Shown: in pieces, positions 1 through 10,282 of the stretch
Layout of the letters: each line of letters opens with the position of its first letter
Numbering within the stretch: the first letter of the stretch is position 1
NCBI GenBank assembly: GCA_020746995.1
Contig: JAGPXD010000002.1
Span: 4,278,001 to 4,342,000, forward strand
Source of the DNA: Plectosphaerella cucumerina
Lineage: Eukaryota; Ascomycota; Sordariomycetes; Glomerellales; Plectosphaerellaceae
Length of the DNA stretch: 64,000 bases
Direction of reading: 5' to 3'
The notes under the pieces: generated by a model
Told to the model about the DNA's origin: nothing
The model's database searches: none
The model's input: the letters and a program-made list of their open reading frames with translations, nothing else
Made by a program: the position numbers and the translations under genes

Positions 1-65
1 CCAAGATCCATTCACTTCAAAACATACTCTTACAGGTAAGGGCCCCCTGACATCTTGGAATTACT

Positions 66-1085
66 TTACACTACGCCAGCTAGAGCTGCCAACAGTGGTG
101 CCGCGGCCAGCATGAGTGAGCCTGGGAACATGACATTGCCAGAACTGTCCAGAGGTGACTCCCTCTTCTCTCCCTCGCTGTTGAAAGTCTCCATGCAGAG
201 GAAAGAAACGTCTGGAGACTCGTCCCCCTCCTCACCATCCCCATAGACAACCGTCATGACGGGTGTCCATCCCGTCCGGCCTCCGTACAGACGACCCAGA
301 AAGCTTGCCGCATCTTCGGGCGGGTCGTGAAAGAAGAACTGCCGCATCTCGGCAACCTTGTACATCTCGTTCGACGCCGGCAAAACCGGTCTGCACTCGT
401 CGCTGCCCAACCTCTCGGCACTGGCGGTAGATGAGTTGGAACGAGGGAGGGTGCCACCTGTGACGTTGAAGAAGTTGGAGATCCAACCGCCGTCGCCTCC
501 GCAGGCATCCGTAGAACCCCTCAGCTCCGTGTTGACATGTTCGACCAGACGGCCACACTGAATCTCGCCGTTGCTGGACGAGTCGTCAAAATCCCGGATA
601 ATCTCGATGATCTCGTCGCGGCAGAGTGAGTTCACGACGCCCTGGCAGGACGTGGTGCCCTCCGCAGCACCAGGGCGGGTGTCATCGTCGAGCAAGGGCT
701 CGAGGGGGAGCGTTTGGCCCATGTACTGCATCATGAGGACGCAGCCGGAGGGGTAGGAGTCGGCGTTTGGATCAACACCAACAAAGAGCTGCTGGTCGGA
801 GTACTCGTACTCGGAGCTGCCAATGCCAGTGAAGCCATTTTCGTCGAGACCGTCTATGAGAGTGAAGGAGAGGGGGCTCGAAGAACTGGAGTTGATGGCC
901 TGGGAAGCCATGCCAATTCCGACCGGGGGACCGGGCAGGTCTCCGGTGGAACAGATGCTGCCCTCGGGGGGGCTGCATTCAAGGGCCTGGCAGCTGGCGA
1001 TTTCGACGCTGGGGTTCTGGTCATCATCAGACTGTGCCAGCGCCGTCGCGGCGATGCCTGCGGCGAAGGAGATATGCCTGAGCAT
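66..1085 (-). CDS. Secreted, probably GPI-anchored protein of unknown family
   Basis: This is a single-exon gene for 339 residues. The N-terminus is a clear signal peptide (hydrophobic residues 4-17, likely cleavage after ALA-Q). The C-terminus ends in a hydrophobic stretch of about 20 residues preceded by a small-residue DSSGN segment, the layout of a GPI-attachment signal. Several cysteines and N-glycosylation sequons (NSS, NVT, NSS) fit an extracellular protein. The middle holds an acidic region. I do not recognise a catalytic domain. The start is the first ATG and directly precedes the signal peptide. It is probably a cell-wall or plasma-membrane surface protein; that is inferred from topology only. 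Confidence 0.75.
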   Translation of the reverse strand: MLRHISFAAGIAATALAQSDDDQNPSVEIASCQALECSPPEGSICSTGDLPGPPVGIGMASQAINSSSSSPLSFTLIDGLDENGFTGIGSSEYEYSDQQLFVGVDPNADSYPSGCVLMMQYMGQTLPLEPLLDDDTRPGAAEGTTSCQGVVNSLCRDEIIEIIRDFDDSSSNGEIQCGRLVEHVNTELRGSTDACGGDGGWISNFFNVTGGTLPRSNSSTASAERLGSDECRPVLPASNEMYKVAEMRQFFFHDPPEDAASFLGRLYGGRTGWTPVMTVVYGDGEEGDESPDVSFLCMETFNSEGEKRESPLDSSGNVMFPGSLMLAAAPLLAALAGVV

Positions 1086-2817
1086 GGTGGAAGCGCGAGA
1101 GTCGACAGCGGATGATGAATAGCGGAAAATGGATGTGGTGCAAGGCCGTGGAAGATATGGTAGGAAGTAGAAGAAAAATGAGGAGTGGACGACGGACCTG
1201 AGCTTGGAATTGAGGGAAACAAGCGCTGCCTGCTTCCCTCAGCAAAGCTTATCTACTCCATGCCGAGGAGAGACGTGAGATGCCCGGTGGCCAAGTCCAT
1301 TCACGCCCAGCCTTGGCCGCCAAGCGACCGATCCCCTGTAGGAGTGTGATTGAAGCCTTTACTGGGCGCGGAGAAGCAACTTCTGTGGAGAAATACCGGT
1401 GAGCCGTTGTATAATGTCTCGCCAAGTCAGTCATTCAGGTTTCCAGTTGCCACGGGTAGTAAAATCGATGTCATCGCGCGCTCCGTGCCCGTCCATGTCC
1501 ACATTTTTTTTCCAAACACTGACGGGCTGCAGCAGCCGGTTGAATACTGCACTGCCACCAGGCCAAGAGGCAGGCCAAGACCGTAGCCGGGAGGGACCCC
1601 CTTTTCTCCCCTGCGACCGCCCCCGCCCCCGTGGAATCACCAATGCTTGTCTGTTTGCGTCCTGTTGCGATCAGTGACATCCATGCCGGCGGAACTTCAT
1701 CGGGCGCTTGGCGTGGCGGGCCGCAACCACCCCCGGGGCAGTGGTGCTGGCGGAGAGGAAGCTTGGCGAGCTTCGGAGCCGGAGTTGGTGGAGTGCCAAT
1801 GTTCTCATGCAGCACACGTGCGGTGGGCTTCCGGTGAGGCCGTAGAGGGGGACTGTGACCTCCTTTCCAGGATAGGCAATGCAATCGACAGATCGCCAAG
1901 GTTCGGGTAGGCCTCAACAACACATTCTTGCAAGTCGGCGAACGGACCTGAAATCCGAGCCGTGCCAACGCAGCCTTCTGTTTGCACTGAGCACTCACGG
2001 AATGATGATGACAGCAGAGTTTTGGCTGGGTCTCAGGAGTGACTGCCTTGGCAAGGGATTCGCATCCTGGAACGGCGGCTCACGTCGGAGCCGTTCGGAC
2101 TATCTCTTCAACTCTTGGCCATGTCCAATGTGGTATGCCGTCGCTAATATGGATGTCAGTGGCGTTTGATCCCCTCTTCTTCTCTCTGGAACTTTGGTTT
2201 CTGTCAGCACGAGGCATGCAGCAAGGTGGGCGGAGGCCCTCTTCATCCGCCCTTCACCATCGAGATTTCACGTAGAGGGAGGCATCGGGGACGGCGAACG
2301 GTGCAACGGCGACTCCGAAGACCCAAGGGAGCCTGGAAGTTGGAAAAATATTCAATTCTTCATCGAGCAAGCCGAGCGTCCTTGACGTAATATTGCATGA
2401 AGAATGGTGTCGACAAGGGGGTTGCTTACACTCCATCAACTCCTTGAGCTTGTGGGTGGCAGTCTGAGGATGCGAAGAGAACCTTTCTTGCCAGGAGGAT
2501 TCTGCAACCCAGGGTTGCTGTATGTAGGCTTCAGTTGAGAACTCATGGATGCTTCCTGTGCCCCACTCGGTGAGGTTTGTGTGTTCTTGTCAAGAAAGTG
2601 GGAGGAAGCATGGCGACTTCGTCGGTCGTCGACTAAGGTCTATGTGGAAGATATCAAGTATAAAGAGAGGCATCAAGACGCCTGAAAACTGATCTTCCGG
2701 ACGATCACCAAGCGACTCAGACACCAGAAGCATCATTCCCCTGATCTACTTCCCCTGATCTACTCATCCTACTCAGTCCACTCGTCCCAATCTACTTCTT
2801 CCGTCCCATCAGCAGCT
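1086..2817. other. Intergenic, divergent promoter region
   Basis: About 1.7 kb lie between two divergent secreted-protein genes. No convincing coding sequence or RNA gene is seen; open frames here lack splice or family support. The right part carries a TATA element for the downstream gene. Confidence 0.6.
2659..2665 (+). promoter_or_regulatory. TATA box of the 2818-4009 gene
   Basis: TATAAAG lies 153 bp before the ATG at 2818, followed by a pyrimidine-rich leader that contains a short duplication (ccctgatctact twice near 2739-2765). Confidence 0.5.
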
Positions 2818-4009
2818 ATGGCCGCCGCCAACGTCATCTCCGTCATCGGAACGGGCATCACTCTCCTGTCCTTTATCCTCGGTAACCTCCCTGAGACCCC
2901 CGACAAGGCAAAGGTCAGCTATATCATTGCCAACGACGGCGCCAACGGCGACCTCTCCAGTGCTGGTGGCGATCTTCCCGACATCCGTCACTGGGACGAG
3001 ACGGCCGAGTTTCTCGGTGCGTCCTACGACCCAGGCCACTGCGGCGAGGGCGTCACGACCTGCACCACGGACGTGAACACCCAAGAGGCTGTCACGGTAC
3101 GTCAACGCGGAGTCCTTTAATCCCTAATCAAGCTGTGTTAGGAGCTACTCCTGCTTGTATACCCACGTGGCATGACTCCTGCAGGCTCCCGTAGCTCCTG
3201 ACACAGCCTAAAGAAGTAATTACTGACTCGGCATGTCGTAGTACACCCTCTTCTCTGGCAACAACGATGCCATATGCATCGCCTGGACCGGCCTCTCTTG
3301 GGCTGGCGGTCAAAAGAAGTATGGCTTCCACCCAGGAAACTGGGCCCACGCCTGTGACCAGACGCCCCATAACAACGGTTACTGGTACTACGCAGGCCAG
3401 CAGGTCCCCGGCATCAACTATGCCGATGACGTCTTCTGCGCCTGGGTCGACCGTGATGGCGACATCCCCACCACAGGCTTCCAGGTTCACTGGCCTGAGT
3501 TCGACGGTGACAACTCTCCTGTCCGCGACCTCAACTACTACTGTGGCCAGAACCCCCCGGTCTACTACCACACCGAAACTGATCCCAGTACCGTCCACTA
3601 CTGGGTCCAGCGCCGCAACCTCTTCTCCCAGGATGCCTCGACCGCTGTGTCTTCCCCGGCTGACGCCCCTGAGAAGAAGCGTCGCGCCGCCACGGAGACC
3701 CAGGGCGCTCATCTGGTGAAGCGCTTCGAGAAGGACATTCGCATCATCAAGAGCCGCTTCGGCAAGCACACGGCAACGCAGCTCTGCGACCCTAACGCGC
3801 ACTCTGCGGGGCCTAGCTTTGTTTCGTATGTGGAGGAGAAGTTCTGTCACATGCCGACCAAGACCGTCTATGACTTCTGCGGTGCTGTCGAGGATGGTGC
3901 GTGCTGGGATGACGATGATAACAAGGTTGTCGTCAAGGGCGACGGTCTCCGTGTTGGCGACGATGTTCCCAACTTGGACCACATTACCAAGATTGTTGTC
4001 TGGGAGTAA
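2818..4009 (+). CDS. Secreted or membrane-anchored protein of unknown family with dibasic sites
   Basis: Two exons, 2818-3096 and 3242-4009, separated by a 145-bp intron (GTACGT donor, tactgac branch site, TAG acceptor) encode 348 residues. Residues 5-22 are hydrophobic and act as signal peptide or signal anchor. The body is rich in Trp, Tyr and Cys. Two basic sites stand out: KKRR at about 238-241 and LVKR at about 251-254, both suitable for Kex2-type processing, which would release a C-terminal piece of about 95 residues containing several cysteines. I do not know the family. Extracellular location is inferred from the N-terminus and cysteines. Confidence 0.75.
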
Positions 4010-4502
4010 GGGGTCGGGGAAGCAAAGGGGCTCGCCATGTTTGCCCAAAGAGTGTCGATCATGCGAGAGTTGTGGCGCCTCTGTCAAGCTGGCCATACAC
4101 AGGTGCACGCTTTTAGGAAGAAGAAGGTTAGGTTTGAAAGTCTGGAATATACTGTCGTTACTGCCAATAATTCATGTGTAAGCTGAAAGACGAAGACTCG
4201 TGCTGCCATCTGGGTCCAAAGCTGGTGTCGTATTACTGGGCACAGAATGTGAGGCGCCATTTACATTCACGTTGCTCGAACCGATCATCAGAGTTGAAGT
4301 TAAGCTCCAGATCAAACAAATTCTATTATTATCATCCAGCCAATATGCCAGAAGTAAGCTTTTAAATGTGTGCCCTCAAGTCCTCCACAAGATTATAGCC
4401 CTCGCAAGGGTAAGTGATAGCTGGTTACAAGAAGAAGAAGAGATGGTGTGTCCCAGGCAACATGTCCCGCCTTGTCGAGAACATGTCGACTGGTTTTGGC
4501 GC
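4010..4502. other. Convergent intergenic region
   Basis: This stretch holds the 3' ends of two convergent genes. No feature beyond probable 3' UTRs is seen. Confidence 0.5.
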
Positions 4503-5571
4503 TTAGATGCCGATGGGAGTCTGGCAGAGAAGGCTAGCTGCTTGGCCCTGGAGAAGATTGTCAGTCGGATGTGGAGGGTTTGTTTCTGGTTGAGGGACTT
4601 ACAAGGTTGACGGGGCAGCAGACAGGAGACCTGGCACCGCAGATCTGCTTGAAGTTGTCGGGGGAGGTAGGGTCGGCGAGGACTGTTTTCATGTCAGTGC
4701 TGCTCGAGTGCATGTGAAAGAAGGGGGCCAGGGACTTACTGCAGTTGAAGTGGACGAGGTTCAGGAGGCGGGAAGAGCAGCAGCGAGGAGCAACAGCCGC
4801 AAGCAGGCCACGGTCAGGGCACGCCTCGTAGGGAGTAGCACCGCCGTCGCCGCCATCGTTGCCGCCGTTGCCACCATCGTTGCCGCCATCGTTGCCTCCA
4901 TTGCCACCGTCGTTGCCGCCGTTGTCGCCATCGCCGCCATCGTTGCCTCCGTTGCCACCATCGTTGTCACCATCGTCGCCGCCATCGTTGCCGCCATCGT
5001 TGCCGCCATCGTTGCCGCCATCGTTGCCGCCATCGTTGCCGCCATCGTTGCCACCGTTGCCGCCGTCGTTGCCACCGTTGCCGCCGTCGTTGCCACCGTT
5101 GCCGCCGTCGTTGCCACCGTTGCCGCCGTCGTTGCCGCCGTCGTTGCCGCCGTTGGGGTAGTCATCGTCGTGGCCGACGCCGCTGTCGTCGCCGTGCTCG
5201 CCCTCGTACTTGTTGTACTTGCCGTCGTAGCCAGCGCCGCGGCGGTAGTGGGTGATGTCGGGGATGATGACAGGGTAGTCGACATGGGTAGCGTCGTCAT
5301 CGTGGTGGGGGTAGTCGACGTGGGCAGCGTCGTCCTCATGCTCGGGGTAGTCGACGTGGGGGATGTCGTCCTCGTGCTCGAGCTCGTACTCGATGATGGC
5401 GGCGTCGCCTTCGTACTCGGGAAGGTTGTCGACGGGGGCGGCATCGCCGTTGTACTCGGGGGTGGTGTCGACGGGGGCGACTTCCTCGTGCTTGTACTCG
5501 GGCTTGTAGTCCGAGGGGGCAGCCAGGGCGGTGCCAGCGACGAAGGAGACGAGAACGGCGGAGAACTTCAT
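4503..5571 (-). CDS. Class II hydrophobin with long acidic and Gly/Asn-rich extension
   Basis: Three exons, 4740-5571, 4603-4682 and 4503-4547, encode 318 residues. Class II hydrophobins are small secreted amphipathic proteins that coat hyphae and spores; about 100 residues is usual. Here a signal peptide (residues 1-18) is followed by an acidic region with repeated HVDYP-type units, a dibasic RR site near YRRG, a long tract of GGND/GGNG repeats, and only then a C-terminal hydrophobin module. That module has all eight cysteines in the order C, CC, C, C, CC, C and ends LLCQTPIGI. Reading through the introns destroys the module, while splicing restores it exactly, which supports the model. Gly/Asn-rich linkers are known in multi-module hydrophobins of Claviceps; this gene has one module. 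Confidence 0.9.
4848..5155 (-). repeat. In-frame Gly/Asn/Asp-coding tandem repeat
   Basis: The DNA is a degenerate array of 9-15 bp units (ccgccatcgttg and ccgccgtcgttg types on the + strand) that encode GGND and GGNG on the minus strand, inside hydrophobin exon 1. Unit length is a multiple of three, so copy-number change would keep the frame. Confidence 0.85.
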
Positions 5572-7388
5572 TGTGAAGGAGTGAGGGGGTTGAGACTCGA
5601 AAGAGTGTGAAAGAGAGTGTTTGAAGTAGAGGAGGGAAGGTGGTGAGAAGATGTCAGAGAGCTGGAGTTGGATGATGGAAGAGTGAGTGTGTGATGATGA
5701 GGTAGAAATTAATCCAGAAGACGGGCCCTGAGGTAGCTTATATAGCTGGGAGAGTTCACCAGATGGGTAGAAGATAGCAGCGTATTGCAGCAGTCTGCTT
5801 TCGAGGAGGAGTCTGTCTTGGTTGACCCTGCTACGAAGCCGTTGCCACCAGCTACCCAGGTAGGGAGTGGTGGTTCACGGCGACATCAACTGACTCGCAA
5901 AGAGGCACTGGATCTAAACCCAGTGATTGAAGACACTCCAAGAAGCCATAGTACGCCGTGCAGGGAGACATCACGACGTTGCCTGGGATGCTTGAAGCGC
6001 CGAGACAGACCAAGAGCTACTACACCAGCCTCGTATTGTTCCCTCGCTGGAAACAGAGCTAGTGTAGATCCAGGTCTTAGTCCAGGCGTTGGATTAACGT
6101 CCAAAGTGCATGAAGCCTGAGCACTGCCGGGTCAACCAGCTCCTAGGAAAGGCGGCGTTGAAAGGGATCTCCCGGTAGAGAGGGGAAAAGAAGGAAAAAT
6201 GACGCCGACGGGGAGGCTCAACTGTTCAGATAAGTGTGGGGAAGGGCAAAAGAAATATCCTGATCTAGTGTCAGGCGAAGGGGGAAAGGGACGGTTGTCT
6301 TGGCGGCTGAGTGGAGGCGATAAGAGAAAAGAGCATTGCGATGTGCTCACTTTGGTAGGCTGTGCCGCATGAATTTTATGAGTGCGATGGCGGCTAGAGT
6401 AGCTGCCTCTGAAGAAACCGAATCGAGGTCCAACCAAGGCCCGTCAAGTCAAGCTAGACCTCACGAAGCATGGCCATGATGTGACATCACCTCTTGTTAG
6501 CGATCCCGTCGCGGCTTCAACGGTTTGCGTCGTCTTCGGTCTAGTCAGGTACGACATCAAGGGAGCGGCTCCTAATGCCGGGGAAGCTATCAACCGTCGC
6601 CGGTAAGCTAAGAAATCTGAGGCGTCTCGACGGCGCCGTGGGGCTGCCCCTTGATATCGGTCCCTGTTGCCGATCTTCGCTCTGACGGGATGACAGGGGA
6701 TGACATCGAGAGGGAGACTTGGTAGACAAATCATGAAAACAATGCCGAGTGGCGGGGGCTGGTGATGTCTCGGACTTGGCGGATGAGCTGCGTCCAAACG
6801 GTCGGGTCAAGCCGGGGCTGGCGCCGATCCAGGGTCAGTTCGTCCCTTGACTCAACTTGTATGACATGGCAGCGCAGTGGCTGTCGTTTGTCTCTCCCCA
6901 TTAGCCGGAAGATCTGCATCCCGTGGTGCCAGCGGTCGAGGGAGTAATCGGTGCGATGCTGTGGCTGTGAGATAGTTCTGACCCATTGAAACCCACGATC
7001 ATTCATTTTTCTCGTCTTTCTGTTCTAAACATGCCAGCTTTTTAATCAAACCTTGGGGGAAAGCGGTGATGCAGCTGGACTGCGTTTGTGCGTCGATTGA
7101 CGCCTGAGACATGCCTGCGGACGCAAGGGGCGGCGGCATCAACAGACCCGAGGCCGAGCTGCTGGGCACAATTGCTTTTGGCATTGAGACGCGGAGATTT
7201 GGGCAGAATTAAGGGACGTTCACAAGTGCCGAGGAGGGAGAGCTTGAAGCTGGGGTCAAACTGCCAGAGACGCATTCATTGCTAGTCACGAGTCACATCG
7301 TTCAAACCGCATCCTATCGTTTTTCTTCCTATACCAAGGCCGGGTATCTTTTCATTGCACCTCTTCTCCCTTCTGCCCCCAGAACAGC
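5572..7388. other. Intergenic, no gene recognised
   Basis: The left end holds the hydrophobin promoter. From about 5.8 to 7.3 kb I see only short, unsupported open frames and no tRNA, transposon ends or repeats. Confidence 0.5.
5738..5744 (-). promoter_or_regulatory. TATA box of the long hydrophobin
   Basis: On the minus strand the sequence reads CTATATAAG, about 170 bp before the ATG at 5571. A strong TATA element fits a highly expressed, developmentally regulated gene. Confidence 0.55.
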
Positions 7389-8453
7389 CTAGACCTGCAG
7401 GCCGCCCAGCACCTTCTGGAAAACATCATAATTGCCCTCGTTCCGCTTGTCATACACCGCAAAGACAACCTCCTTCCACCAGCCGCCGGCGAACTCGGGC
7501 TCGAGGAGCACCTCACTCCAGCACTTGGCGACCTCGTGCTTGGGGTTGTGGAACGCACCACAGCCCAGGGCGCCGAGCACGAGCAGGCCATGGCCGTGGG
7601 TGGCGGCCACGCGGAGGGAGATGCGCATCTTGGCCTTTGTCATCTCGCGATCCTGCGGCCGAGCAAAGGTCTCCTGTACAATCGGCGTCCCATTGCCACC
7701 CAGTGTTGTCACGAGCGACTGGACGACAGGCGGGTTGCGCAGGGCAGCGACGCTGACGCAGCTCATGACGGGCAGATCGCGGGGTGCGACGGCCGGGACG
7801 AGCAGGTCGTGGCCTGAGTCGCTGTCGCTGCGGATGACGACCATGTCGGGCGTGTAGAGGCATGTGGTGCCGGAGCGGAAGGGGTAGTAGCGGCGGTGCA
7901 GGCTCAGGCTGAGGGAGGAACGGTAGCAGAGGGCCTCTTCTTGGGCGCGCGTGCCCTTGAGCCAGCCGCCGCCGGCGACCTTGTCGGAGGCAAGGTTGAG
8001 GATGGCGACGGGACCATCGGCGCGGGTGTGGGAGGCGGCGAGGTCGAGGGCCGCGTTGATGGTGTCTTCGTTGATGACCTTGACTGTGGCGGCGCCGCGC
8101 CGGGGGCATGAGGCGGAGGAGAGGGGCGAGAGAGATGAGAGGTCAGCCTCGACGGAGTAGGCGGCGTTGACGTGAGGGATCTCGCTGAGGATGTCGGGCA
8201 GGACGGCGACAGTCTCGGCCGCGACTTTGGCGAGGTCGTTGTTGCGCCGGGTGTTGTTGGCGCCGCCACGGCCGCCGCGGCCTCCCCTGCCACGAGAGCT
8301 TGAAGCAGATGACATCTGACTTGGTGATGGGGCTGGTGATGATTTGCTTGCGCTACTGGCTTCTGGTCGTGATGGTCTTGTGTTTGACTCTGGTGTTCTG
8401 GGGCTTGGTCGTGGTGTACCGAAGAAGTCGCTGATGCTTGTCTGTCGAGACAT
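7389..8453 (-). CDS. Microbial-type poly(ADP-ribose) glycohydrolase (DUF2263 macrodomain) with PIP box
   Basis: A single exon encodes 354 residues. The macrodomain has the bacterial/fungal PARG signature: GGG at 161-163 followed by QEE at 171-173, the catalytic loop that hydrolyses ribose-ribose bonds in poly(ADP-ribose). Further family blocks are ILNLASDKVAGGG and LVLGALGCGAFHNP. The N-terminal 75 residues are disordered, with an RGG tract (54-64). Residues 4-11 read QTSISDFF, an exact PCNA-interacting PIP box (Qxx[ILM]xx[FY][FY]), with a basic residue (R15) at the +4 position. The predicted role is nuclear ADP-ribose removal at replication or repair sites. The enzyme assignment is firm; PCNA binding is inferred from the motif. 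Confidence 0.88.
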   Translation of the reverse strand: MSRQTSISDFFGTPRPSPRTPESNTRPSRPEASSASKSSPAPSPSQMSSASSSRGRGGRGGRGGANNTRRNNDLAKVAAETVAVLPDILSEIPHVNAAYSVEADLSSLSPLSSASCPRRGAATVKVINEDTINAALDLAASHTRADGPVAILNLASDKVAGGGWLKGTRAQEEALCYRSSLSLSLHRRYYPFRSGTTCLYTPDMVVIRSDSDSGHDLLVPAVAPRDLPVMSCVSVAALRNPPVVQSLVTTLGGNGTPIVQETFARPQDREMTKAKMRISLRVAATHGHGLLVLGALGCGAFHNPKHEVAKCWSEVLLEPEFAGGWWKEVVFAVYDKRNEGNYDVFQKVLGGLQV

Positions 8454-8860
8454 GGTGACGGCAGATGGAAGGAGTTAAATAACGCTTGAGATCCTTCTTT
8501 CCAATCGACTGAGCGACAGACAGTCAGCCCGGCAGGGTTCGAAATCAAGTTCGCGGCTTTGATTGCGGAAGCAGGAATGAAAGGCGGGTGCTCCTTCTTT
8601 CTGGTGATGGCAGGTGCACAGTCGGATTGTTGAGTCAGGCGGCCAAAGAGCTGAAGCCACAGTGATGCACCCCGCTTTTGTCGCGATGTTCCAGGTTGGT
8701 TCCTCGACAGGCAACAGCACAATCTTCCCCTGCAAGCACCAGGTCCAGTCACCACTCGGAAACAAACACTCTCAATCTTCGAGAACGGGTATCATGCTTC
8801 TATTAGCGAGTCGACTCAGTATATTTACACAAAATTGTACAATAAGGCACTTCCGCACCC
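8454..8860. other. Short intergenic region between PARG and BCS1
   Basis: About 400 bp hold the PARG promoter and the BCS1 3' end. No other feature is seen. Confidence 0.5.
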
Positions 8861-10282
8861 TCATGCCTTGGACCGAATGGCCCCTTCGACCACATCTCCA
8901 GCCTCGTATGTCCGTGGGATCAATCCCTCGGCCATGGCTATCGCGCCTTCCATGTCGTTCTTGTTGAACAGGAACAGTCCCTGGATGGCAGCCGTGCTGG
9001 TGTGGCGGCCCCTCGTTTCGTCGTCGGTACCGTTGCCGAAGAGGCGTAATTCATCCAGACGAGCGAGGAAGCGCTCCCTCGCGGCGCCGTCGACGTCAAC
9101 ATCGCCGTAGAAGCGATCCCACATCTGCGCCGCCTGGAACCGTGTTGCCTCGCCGATGCGTACCGTCATATCCACTCGCCCAGGGCGGATCAGCGCCGGG
9201 TCCAGCCGGTCAATGTGGTTGGTGGTCAGGAACGCGATGCGCTCCTCGCCCGCCGCGAGGCCATCAAGCGCATTCAACAGACCGGAAAACGTCACTGTCG
9301 CGCCGCTGTAGCCATCCGTATCGCGCTGCCGACGGTTGACAAACGCCGCATCGGCATCTTCCAGCAGCAGGATACTCCGCTTGGGGAGCTTCGTCAACAG
9401 AAAAGCGAGCTTGTCGTCCGTCATGCCCATCTCGCTGAGATTGACCATGGCCACGCTAAAGTCCAGCTCGCCCGCCAGCGACTGGATGAAGGAGCTCTTG
9501 CCGCTGCCAGGAGGGCCGTACAGCAGGTAGCCGCGGCGGTAGGGGATGCCGCGGTCGACGTACCACTGCTGGCGGGCCAGGAAGTCGCGCACGTCGGCGA
9601 CGACGCCCTCTTTGACACCCTCGTCAAGCACCACGGACCCCAGGGGCCGCTTGTTGCGCGGGTCGCCCAGCGGCGCCCACTCCATGCCGCGCGCCGAGTA
9701 GACAATCGTCTTGCCCGCGTGTGCCCGTGCTGCCAGCGCATGCGCCTCGGAGAAGACATCCTCGAAGACGTGCCGGTGCGCCCAGAGTGTCGTCATCTGC
9801 AGGATCTCGTGCGGCTCGCCCGTGTTCATGTTGGCCGTGTTGTGCTTCTCCCTGTTGACGGCGATGTATGCACCGCCGTGCTTGACGATGTGTCTACCGT
9901 AGCCCGGCTGCAGGAAGAAGTGCGCCGGGCCGCCGCCTGAGGACGAGGACTGGCCGCCCTTTTGCGATACTGTCGTCGTGCAGCTTAGGTTGTGGATTCG
10001 GGTGATGCGGCTGGCGACAAAGCCGGTGGCCTCGCGCGGCTGCGACAGCCATGCGAGAACCCAGGGGTATGACGGATCTTGCTTGCTGATCTCTACGTTG
10101 ACGAGGAGTCGGCGGCGGGCGGCGGTGGCGGCCAGCATGACGCCCTTGCGGCCAAAGGCGGCCAGGGCGCCGATGGACGCGAGACCGACGCCGCCGGCGA
10201 AGAGGGGGTTGTCGAACAGCACATTGGGGCTGAGCAGCGAAGAGGCTGTGGCAGCCGATGATGCCGATGGCGATGTTGTCAT
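8861..10282 (-). CDS. BCS1: Mitochondrial AAA ATPase Bcs1
   Basis: A single exon encodes 473 residues, close to the yeast protein (456). Bcs1 sits in the mitochondrial inner membrane and translocates the folded Rieske iron-sulfur protein into complex III. A hydrophobic segment at about 29-43 followed by RK/RRR is the N-terminal anchor with internal targeting signal. The BCS1_N domain follows (about 45-225). The AAA domain has Walker A GPPGSGKSS at 256-264, Walker B ILLLEDADAAF near 304-314, and the sensor/arginine region TTNHIDRLDPALIRPGRVD. The start is the first ATG and leaves the expected short N-terminus. Confidence 0.95.
   Translation of the reverse strand: MTTSPSASSAATASSLLSPNVLFDNPLFAGGVGLASIGALAAFGRKGVMLAATAARRRLLVNVEISKQDPSYPWVLAWLSQPREATGFVASRITRIHNLSCTTTVSQKGGQSSSSGGGPAHFFLQPGYGRHIVKHGGAYIAVNREKHNTANMNTGEPHEILQMTTLWAHRHVFEDVFSEAHALAARAHAGKTIVYSARGMEWAPLGDPRNKRPLGSVVLDEGVKEGVVADVRDFLARQQWYVDRGIPYRRGYLLYGPPGSGKSSFIQSLAGELDFSVAMVNLSEMGMTDDKLAFLLTKLPKRSILLLEDADAAFVNRRQRDTDGYSGATVTFSGLLNALDGLAAGEERIAFLTTNHIDRLDPALIRPGRVDMTVRIGEATRFQAAQMWDRFYGDVDVDGAARERFLARLDELRLFGNGTDDETRGRHTSTAAIQGLFLFNKNDMEGAIAMAEGLIPRTYEAGDVVEGAIRSKA

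Noticed and set aside
4848..5155. Repeat tract considered as CRISPR-like or satellite array
   Set aside because: Units are short, in frame and lie inside a hydrophobin exon; no spacers.
5785..6120. 111-codon + frame after the long hydrophobin
   Set aside because: No motif, no neighbouring exons in phase, and it overlaps the distal hydrophobin promoter.
8530..8550. B-box-like GGTTCGAAATC
   Set aside because: No A box or cloverleaf in the flanking sequence; it lies in the PARG promoter.
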